This document shows, piece after piece, positions 1 through 9,800 of a DNA stretch of 64,000 nt (positions are counted from its first letter, which is position 1; each line of letters opens with the position of its first letter). A program made the translations under genes and the position numbers. Origin of the DNA: Ascaris suum (lineage: Eukaryota; Nematoda; Chromadorea; Rhabditida; Ascarididae). Under the pieces are notes generated by a model that was not told the origin of the DNA, did not search any database, and was given only the letters and a program-made list of their open reading frames with translations. The stretch covers positions 5,340,184-5,404,183 of the forward strand of contig CM024168.1 in assembly GCA_013433145.1 (NCBI GenBank), read 5' to 3'.

Positions 1-401
1 CAAGGTTTTTCGGGGAAAGGAGGAGGGAATGAGTCCCGTTTTTTTCCTTTTCTCTTCCCTTTCCTCAGAGATTTTTTCAGCGGCTTGCGCATTTCTTTGA
101 GAATTGGATGATGTCCTGCAAATATCCTTCTCCAGCACACGGTTATTGAGAATGGATGAAGGGGGAGTGGTGCTGGAAGGAGGGCAGGAGGAGGATAAGC
201 TCGTCTTTGCCTTGAGACATTCTTGACAGCAACGGAATAAGATTTTTCCAGCGAGTGATAAAATTTCAAGTTGAGCTCTTTGGCGTAGTATATCTGTGGG
301 ATATGTAGCACAAATCCGAGTGATTAAATGGTGCATTGTCGATTATGTGCACTTTTGACTTGTGCTTCCAATGCTCAGTGCGGACGCAAATGTGTTTGAA
401 G
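1..401 (+). other. 5' end of window: probable intron of the GPD2-like gene
   Basis: No coding segment of the dehydrogenase is recognisable here, although about 100 N-terminal residues (targeting peptide, GxGxxG FAD-binding fold) are still missing when the first visible exon begins. The stretch is therefore most simply the 3' part of an intron. It holds pyrimidine-rich and purine-rich runs near 40-65 and 165-200. An alternative exon start at 379 is discussed under exon A. Confidence 0.5.
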
Positions 402-624
402 GGCTGAAAACAGCGTTGGTGGAGTTGGATGACTTTTCAAGCGGTACGAGCTCACGAAGTACGAAACTGATCCATGGTGGAGTGCGTTATCTACAAGCAG
501 CTATTTTTGGTCTCGATCTCGAACAATACAGAATGGTGCGAGAAGCGTTATTCGAACGTGCCAATCTTCTGCATTGTGCACCCCATTTGTCCTATCCCCT
601 TCCGATTATGCTGCCAATTTATAA
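402..624 (+). CDS. GPD2: GPD2-like exon A (first visible)
   Basis: Encodes residues 1-74 of the visible protein plus two bases of Lys75. It covers the strand LKTALVE, the loop DDFSSGTSSRSTKLIHGG and the helix LEQYRMVREALFERANLL, which in the family form part of the FAD-binding fold. The donor is AA|GTAAGA at 625. The acceptor is chosen as GAAG| at 400-401, because the codons just before it (380-400, reading ADANVFE) lack the Asp and Arg that the family signature has immediately before this Gly. The alternative acceptor ctcag| at 377-378 would start the exon at 379 and keep the frame open. The next intron is 1204 bases. Confidence 0.88.
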
Positions 625-3600
625 GTAAGATTTTTTTGTTTTTCTCATCTGTTTGCATTTATGTCCTGCCAGTCAACACTGTTCCTCTTATGTCGATGGT
701 AGAGAACATAAAAATATTTCAACATTTTACTGCGTCCACCAACGTAGTAGGTGGTAAGATGCGAACCTCCATTCATCAATCGGAGGCCATCATGTGCCAC
801 TTGCTCGACTGTCCACTGCATTGTGGAAGCAGTATGTGCAGTGTACCATCGTTTTTTTCCTTGTTTGATTTTTTCACAAGTTATGAACATCTTAAGATGA
901 AAAGTGAGTAACAGCAGACGTAATCGGAAATGATAAATTTTTGCGTCGAAAGGCTTGGCGAATTGTTGCTCCGATGCTGAATAAATACCCAAAAAGTGGA
1001 TTTTGGTTGTTTTCACTGCATTTATTTCTTAGCATTGATGCGGAACATTCTTCAAAAACTTGTTTGCAAGTTTATTACCAAGAAACATCTATAAATGCAC
1101 GATTGAGTTGATTACTGCAGTTACTGTTTTAATGGCCGATTGCCTTGACTCTCGATTTTTTTTTCTTGTGAAAGAACAAATAAGCTTGTCTGATTTAATC
1201 TTTCGTAGGGACAAATTGAAAAGTGATTTGCAAAAAGACAATGCTATCATTGTTTTGTAGTTTGCTACTGGTATGGTAGGTGTCCTTTTTTAGGCAGGAT
1301 TCTGCTATTATTGCTCCTGTCGTTTCTATATGCATTATGCTTGTATTTAACGAACTGTTGTCCGAAACGTTATTGCCGCATTCTCTTGCTATGCCCACCT
1401 TGTTGCTGGCTGCTTTTGCTGCCTTATCTCTCCCTTTCTCCTCCCCCTTCGCCCCCACCCTCAACGCCTCCTTCTTCCAAGCAAAGACGAGAAGAGAAGG
1501 AACTGTGGAAAGGGAGAGGAACGAGAGTATCATGAAATATTCGTCGCCTTCCTTCGCCACATCGTTAAGAAACAACAAAGAGAAGTACTCTTCCGTCTAA
1601 AAGAAAAATAGAAGATTTTTAAATTCAAATTTGGAAGATTTGGACTGCAGCTGGAATGGTTATGAAATGTTAATTGAGAGTAAGGATCTCCAATAAACGA
1701 AAACTGTTTTGTAGAGGAAGGCAGAAATCCGGCCTTAGGGGAGGAGGGTAAGAGAAGGGAGGAAGCTGCATTGCTCTTCGCAGATGTAGACCTTATATGT
1801 CATTGCTATAGTTGGGTATATTTTGCAGACTTTGGCAAGTTCCGTACTACTGGTTGGGTATCAAAGCATATGACTTTGTGTCTGGGAAGCGTGTTCTCAA
1901 AAGCTCTTATTATATAAACAAAGAGCAAGCACTTGAGCGTTTCCCAATGCTAAAGAAAGAGTCACTTAAAGGAGCACTTATTTATTACGATGGCAAGTTG
2001 CTTTGTTTTTCTTTTTTTGTTTTGCTCGATTTCTCACTTCTTTTATTATTTATGAAGATTACTGACGTAATATTTGATAAGCGTGACATAGAGACGTTTC
2101 CAGTTCGGTTTTCGGTTCACTTCACTAACTTAGTCCATCAGTCAAGGTTTTTTAATCTTAACAATAGATGCACATCACATAAAACGAATTTCTCTTATTT
2201 TATGTCGTTCAGTGATGAGTCCGCAACTTTTGCACCTACTATCTAGAAGGGTAGAGGTTGTGGACACAAGAGGTAGTTAGCGCTTGAACCCTCGATCATT
2301 CATTCAGGTGGTGAGAATTCATATCCGTTGAGGTACCGTTCAGAGGGCGAACGATCAAAGGCCATCATTTACGTGATATTAAAAACATTACTGTTCTTTG
2401 GTTAAATGTACATTTTATTGCCTTTCTTTTCTTCGAAATTATTGTCCATTCAGGACAACACAACGATGCACGAATGAATCTATCGATTGTTTTGACGGCG
2501 ATTCGTCAAGGCGCGAAAGCCGTCAATCATACGAAAGTGGAGAGGATCCTCAAAAATTCAAATGGCAAAGTGTGCGGAGCTCATGTCAAAGATATGGTTT
2601 GTTTCCTGAGCTTTAAACGCTTCTCGATATTCATTTCCGTCGATGCATGCGGAATCATCATAGCAATGTCCCTCATCTTTACGATTTGTAAACCTGTATG
2701 TCTAGCACCAGTCCATTGTGCACTTCACATCATCCAGTTAGGTCCGCATCAATATAGCTTACTCCTGTTTTTTTGAGTCGGGTGAAGACAAAAAAAGCTC
2801 TCGATTATCATGCGAGAAAAGTTGAAAGCCTTTCCGACGTTTAGCTTGCCGCTTGCTCTTCCACTCCTATTTGGCGAAACTTTTGCTTTTTATTAGTTTC
2901 ATTTCAAAAGTGCTGAAAGCCCGTCAGAAGTGTTCGGCGGTTAAGTGAACATCCTGATTTGTAAAATTTCTCTGTTGATCAAGCGAATATATTACCAGTC
3001 ATTGAATGAAGTCTTGCTCTACATATCGATGAGTTGAATCATTGCACGAGTAAGTGGAGAGGCGAAGATACAAACTTACGCGTGAACGAACGCCGTTGTA
3101 ACTTAGACATTGAAGTGATAATTCGGCACTTGCGTTGTAAGACAATTGCGCCGCAACAAAAGCGTCGTGTGGAAAGTGTCCAGGCATAGTTGACGGTCTT
3201 ATTTTGCAGTTGACGGGCGATGAATGGGACATCAAAGCAAAGGCGGTTGTGAATGCGACAGGTCCATTTACGGACTCGTTACGTTTAATGGCCGATCCAG
3301 ACACAAAGCCGATTTGTCAACCTTCGGCTGGTGTTCATATCGTACTCCCTGGCTATTATAGGTGTGTTTTCGTTCTGAGAAAACGATGGAGAACTTAAAC
3401 CTTCTATGCAAAAGATGTGGAGTTATTGTCGGTGACTAGTAATCATACGATAGATTAATCACCTTAACCATCAATGCATCAAAGAAAGAACGACCGAACT
3501 TCGTAAGCGGTAAATGGCGAGGAAGGTTGTTTGCATTTCTCCGAAAGTTGTCGAAATTACTTTTATAGGCATATCTTAACAATGTTATAATTGATGAGAA

Positions 3601-6600
3601 CTCGTTAGGAGATTCTTTGAGTACATTCTCATGCATGGAAGTTCTTTTTTTACTTAGCTTATCTTTGAGCCTAGAAAATAGTTCTGTTTTTGTTTGTTTG
3701 TTTCGACTATGAGTTTCACTTCTCTTTTAGATCCATTTTGGCATTTCTGGAATCATGCTTTCATCTCGAAATTCAGATTTTCCATAACGCATCAGCGGCA
3801 TGTATGTGAATATCGATCCCACATTTCAGTAAAAAAGCACTTCACATATAAGCACTTATATTATCATCCACTCTCCTTTAATTCTTTGAAATGTACAATC
3901 GTCGGGTGATGTTAATTGCCTGGGCCACATAATTTGCCGTTGCAAATGCCAGTGACCATCATCAAAGGACGGCAAATGGCCATCACTTATAAGAAATTTT
4001 ACCTACTGCGATGAGCGAGAAGAACGAAGATAGTAGCAGCAGACAGAAAAAAGGAACGGGATGCCAAAAAAAGTGATATCATGAAGTCGCCAGCGTCGAT
4101 TGGCTTCCCTTCTCCTGCTGAAAAATATTATGGCTATACTCGTGGCTAATTTGTTTTATCGGATATTCTTTCTTGCCTTCAGGGTTTTGAGTATGGACCA
4201 AGTGTTTGGGAATCTTTTCAGCGAATTCATATTTAGTTACAACAGCTAACATTAAGCGTAACCTGGTTTTGAATGGTTTGGAGGTAAGCCGTTTTTGCCA
4301 AGTGGTTTACTTTAAGTCCTTCTAATACCGGTCTTCTGGACCCGTCAACAAGCGATGGACGTGTGATCTTCTTTTTGCCATGGGAACGAATGACTGTTGC
4401 TGGCACGACAGATGCGCCTATGCCCGTCACTTTCCATCCTGGGCCAGCTGATATAGATATTGAATTCATTCTTCAGGAGATACGGACATATCTTTCCGAC
4501 GATGTCACCGGTGATTTTTACAATTTTGTCATAGACGTTGTTTATTCGATCTTCGATGACGTCACATTGGATGAATAAGAAAGACTGCATTATCTTAGCT
4601 GGAAGTTCAGATCCGATTTTACTAGTCAAAGGAAAATCTTCAGTTATTCTTCTAGGAATAGCTGTGATTTAAGTGTTCGTTAGAAATAGTCGAACAACGA
4701 AAGATTAGATCTTCTTTTGGAAGGTACAGTGTGTTTATTTGAACGGAGAAATTGATGGAAGAAAAAGCAAATAAAGCAGAACGCAGTGGTGATTCATTTG
4801 AGACGGATGTGCTGTGTTTTGTGTTTATATAAGCTTTTAAAAAGGTGGAATTGTGCGGTGGTAATTAGTGGCATTCACATTGCTTTCAGTAATTCCAATG
4901 TGAAGTGGGGGTCTTTGAATGTTCTAATGATAATGGGTAACTTCCGGCACTTCAAAGCGACCGTCATGAATGCAAGGTAGGTGCTGTTGCGAAGGTGGCA
5001 GTTTTGCTTGAGGGGAGAAAGAGTTCTAACTAGTCATAGCATGCAGATTTTTGAATGAATTGAATAAATCCGTAAAAGTTCCAGAGTCCGTGGGATTCTT
5101 TTTTTCAAATCCCTTATTTTCATTGACGACTGTTCCCCTGACCCTGCTTTCGTCCCTTCCTACCCTTCTTGTCTTTGCTGCCTGTCTATCCTGTCCCTTA
5201 TATTTGGGAACTTCATTTGTAAATATTGGCAACGCTGCATAACTTTCATCGTATCACATGTTTCATTGTCAATAGTATGACTCACGAATATTATTTGTCT
5301 TTAAATTGATCATAAGGAGGATTATTCCTGCTCAAATAGTCTTCCTTCTAGCAAGGGAGACTGTTATCGCTAAAGAGAGATTTGGTGTAACTCAGAAAAC
5401 GAACTGCTGGAGAATGTCGCGAAGCGCCACTGCTTAACTTCTTTTCTCATTTACATTCTATGTTAACGAAGGTCTCTCATTGAGAATCAGTGCTTTCGAA
5501 TCATGTTTGGTGTTTATAGTTCGGCGCGGTGATGTGCTGAGTGCATGGTCTGGGCTGCGACCCCTCGTCCGTGATCCGAATAAGAAGGACACAAAGTCGT
5601 TGGCGCGTAACCACATTATCGAGATCTCGAAAAGCAACCTTATCACTATTGCTGGTTCGTATTGATTCATTTTTGCTTGAGAAGTGAATAACTCTTGCTG
5701 AGGCGCTTGTCGGGCATAGTCTGCGAACGTTGAGAGATATATGAAAAACCCTGCTCATGGTCATAAATCCTCCGATCTAATTCCGCGATCCATTTAGTCG
5801 TTCTTCCTTGAAATCAATTCCTCGCTTTTTAAACCTATGTTTCAGTCATTGTATTGCTAGAAAAGATTGATATGAAGCCTAATTCCACGGGAAAAAGGAC
5901 AGCATTTACTCATAAGTTTATTTGAAGAATGCCGTTGATGCACCAAAATGGTCCGGTTAGATGACGCCTGAGTGCTGTCCACGCTGGGTTGGATCCATAG
6001 GTTTTTTCAACAGCAAGTTTCATGTCACTCGAGAGGAATATTTCCCCTGATCGGTGCCAAAAGAACAATAAATCACAGCTGCTGTCAGTGCGCCTGTTTC
6101 AAAAACGAGTGGACTTTGGCGAACGCTACCATCACTTTTCTGTTCTTTGAAGATGTAGGTGGCTTTTCTTTCGGGATGCTGTTCTGTGGCACATTTGCTT
6201 CCAAACGTGTGTAGGTTCATGTGGGATTTCTTTGAAACTCGCTTCGTTTTTTGAATATCCACGACTATTTGATTGCTTCGGCATGTTTTTGGTCATTTTT
6301 TGCTGTTTTGAATGTCTGTTTGTTTCCTACGACTTTCTTCGGCAAAGCAATTTGTTTTCACAACAGCAGCATTCATCAAATTAGCGCCTCGATGACATTT
6401 TGCTGTCAACGATTCCTGCTTGACACGTATCAACTTCACTTTTCCAGTAGTAACAGCAAGCCGCATCGAATTCTCCAATCACAACTACAGCCAACGTCTA
6501 GCTGACTAGAACAGAAATTAAGTAACAACCCATCATCTTCAAGTGTCGATAGAGTTCGAAGGTAAAAGGTCCGCATGAAAGTCGTATCTGACTGAATGTC

Positions 6601-6771
6601 GCTTTCGCATGGCAGCTATTTGCAGTTGGACAGCTTCAACTGATGATTATGAGGTACGGCAGCTAAACGCGCTTTAAAACGAAAGTAACACGTCGACCGT
6701 CTTATTAAAGTCAAATAGCATCGTTTATAATTAAATACTGTGCCACTGTATGCGTACAAATACATGATAAC

Positions 6772-6841
<70 letters not shown>

Positions 6842-9800
6842 TGCTTTGCTGGCATGCTCAAATTACGTAGCATGTACACTGTAAAATAGAGATGAGTTGT
6901 GTAGTTTCTATTTTTGGAATGCCGTTTGTGTTATTTCTTTGAAAGGTGCTTAAAATTGTGTGCTGAAGGTGGAAAGTGGACAACTTACCGCCATATGGCC
7001 GAGGAAACCGTGGATGCGGCCATAAAGGCATGTGATCTAAAACCACGCAACGGATGCGTCACTGCTGGATTGCTACTAGAAGGCGCCCATAACTGGGATC
7101 CTCTGCTCTACATTCATCTTGTCCAGGATTACGGTCTTGAGGAAGATGTAAGCCTAAATGAGACATTTCTATCTCGTTTTCTTTTCAAGGTTTTGTCATT
7201 GAGTTGTTTTACGAATCGCATATTATTTTCAGATTCAGCTATTAATGCTTCGTATAACAGTATTACAGTATTAATGCTTCGTATAACAGTATTAGTGGAT
7301 AGTTGTAATATGCCATTTTAACGGGTCCTACTGTAGTTACGTATTTGAATGTTATAAGTGAAGTGAATAGTTCTACGCCGGACACATTCTTTATGTGTTC
7401 TGAACGTTACTCATTAAACTGTACAGCGATATGATGACCTCCATCGAATGTTCGTGCGGGATTCTATGCCGATAAGTAAAAAACGTGTTTTATAAGCGGA
7501 GGGTAGCATTTCGGTGTTAAAGGTAATACAAAAATGAGCTCTTTTATAACACCGTTTAAGAATTCTCTCACAAGCATTCATTTCGTTCCCCTCGTGAATC
7601 GTTATAGCTTACGGACATTACTGCTCGGTAATCAGTGAAGAGAAAATGGCTATTTGGATGGTTTATTTAACGTAAAGTTCGTAAAATCTTTTGCTAGCTC
7701 ATTATAATTCCCAGTCACCTTTTTGCTTGATTTTGCATATTTGAAACAAAATTTTGTAAGCGGCACTCGGAAATTTGTTATTGTGTACGAAATATGATAA
7801 TCCTAAAATGTTAATTAATATCGGAACGTTGGTTGCTGCCTAAGCTTTGATATTCAACTCACAATTGCTGCTGCAAGCTTGCATTATTGATCATTAGTAA
7901 TTTCAGGTTGCTCGACATTTGGCGACGACCTATGGCGATCGAGCGTTTGTTGTGGCCCGTATGTGCAAAATGACCGGTAAAAGATGGCCAATTGTTGGAC
8001 ATCGACTTCACAATGAATTTCCTTATATTGAAGCTGAGGTGAGTTCATCTCGTATTAATTGCTTTGTTTTTTACATACTTAGCAAGCTGTTGATTTAATT
8101 TACAAGGATTTGATTTAATTTACAAATTCATCGCGTATTTAATTTACAAGGTTCTCTTTCTGCAAGTTTGAGGAGCGGAAGAGAGGGACAGAGAAGATGA
8201 CACGAGAAGCGGCCCACTTACCATTTAGTGCTCTATATTCTTTTTCGTTTTTCGATGTTTCTCTTACTTTTCACGTTATATGCATTATTTGCTACCCAGA
8301 CAATTAATCCTCTTTCAGTTGATTCAATAATGGGAGAATGATTTAGGCAGCCTTCACAAATATGCGTTCTGTGAGGGAAAATTCTCCAGTTCTTTTTCAG
8401 TTTGTTCAAAGAAACCACCATTAGAATCATTAATTATTGCGTAAAATTTTAAATAAACGAAGAAAGTGGGACTACGAATGACTGTGAACGTTTGTCCGAT
8501 GTTTTATTCCGTTTGACTTTTCAAGCTGTTTTCATTTCTTGCCTTGATAAAGTTAAATGAATTATTTCATGGCAAGCTCTCAGTCGTTTGCAAGAGATGA
8601 GTTTATGAATGACTGAAAGTTCATGGACGAGTTCTGTCTTGCTTGATTTGAGTCTTCATTTTCTTCATTTTTTAGGGCAATTTTTTGCTATACGATGGCG
8701 AAATTTATACGATTGCTAGTAGTAGAATTATTCCCCGAGTGTATGATGGGAGTAGGGAGAGGGGGTTGCTTGCCCACGTATAATAACGGAGAAAGGCTTA
8801 GAACGGATTGATTTGAGAACCTTGATAATATTCATGAGCAATTTTCAGGTACGTTATGCGGTGAAGGAATATGCGTGCACTGCCGTCGATGTGATTGGCC
8901 GACGTCTGCGCTTAGCGTTTTTGAACACGTATGCGGCACACGAGGTTTTGGAGACAGTAATCGACATTATGGCAAAGGAACTCAATTGGTCGAGCGCTGA
9001 GTGCAAGGTGATTTTATTCTTTACCATCCTTCATTCTTGCGCAAATAGGTGCAAGCTGTAGTACACGTGAATGGACTACACTTTCTGCAATACGTGAAAG
9101 TGTGTAAATTTTGCATTGTTTTAGTGGTAATTTATATCGGTGGAAAACGGAGAATAGTGAAGAGAGATTTTGTGTCGAATTGAAGAGGAGTCTAGCGGAA
9201 TAATGAATCTAGTAGTGCCGAGAGGTTCTAGCTGAATAATTTAGTAGCTGCATGGTGTAGAAGTTGAAGAGGCACTAATTAATGATGTATTAATCGTTTC
9301 CCTTAAATTCAGGATTAGTGATATGCAACTTTGAAATAATTGTCATGAGCGTGAGCAGCTGTGGAGAAAGGTGGGGAAAGATTTTCGCGACCACTAAGAA
9401 TTTGTGGAATATTTCTTTGAATTCATGTTAATTTAAGTTGGTTTGTTTTGGCAGCATCCAACTTTTTCAGTACATTGATGGAGGAGGAGGACTCCTCTCG
9501 GTTCCCCTCTATGACCGAGAGGGCTCTCGGTCATAGAGAAACACCGAGAGCGTATACACTGATTGAAAATAGACCATTGAACTGGTTGTAGTGGAATGTT
9601 CCGTTCGCGTTCACTGCGACTGTCGTCTTCCCATATCTTCCCCGATTATGTTTTAGTGGCATTTGCGGTCACTGTGAAACCGAATTTTCCTGTTTGTCCA
9701 TCACCCTCTCCTCCTTTACATCCTTCTTCGCCTCTGCAGTAGCTCGTAAGGTGATAGCAAAGTCCTTTGCTGTTCATGTGCGTAGTAGATCGCTGCATAT

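Noticed and set aside
9495..9550. microRNA precursor hairpin
   Set aside because: The stem is only 15 bp with a two-base loop, too short and tight for Dicer substrates, and the arms match no microRNA I know.
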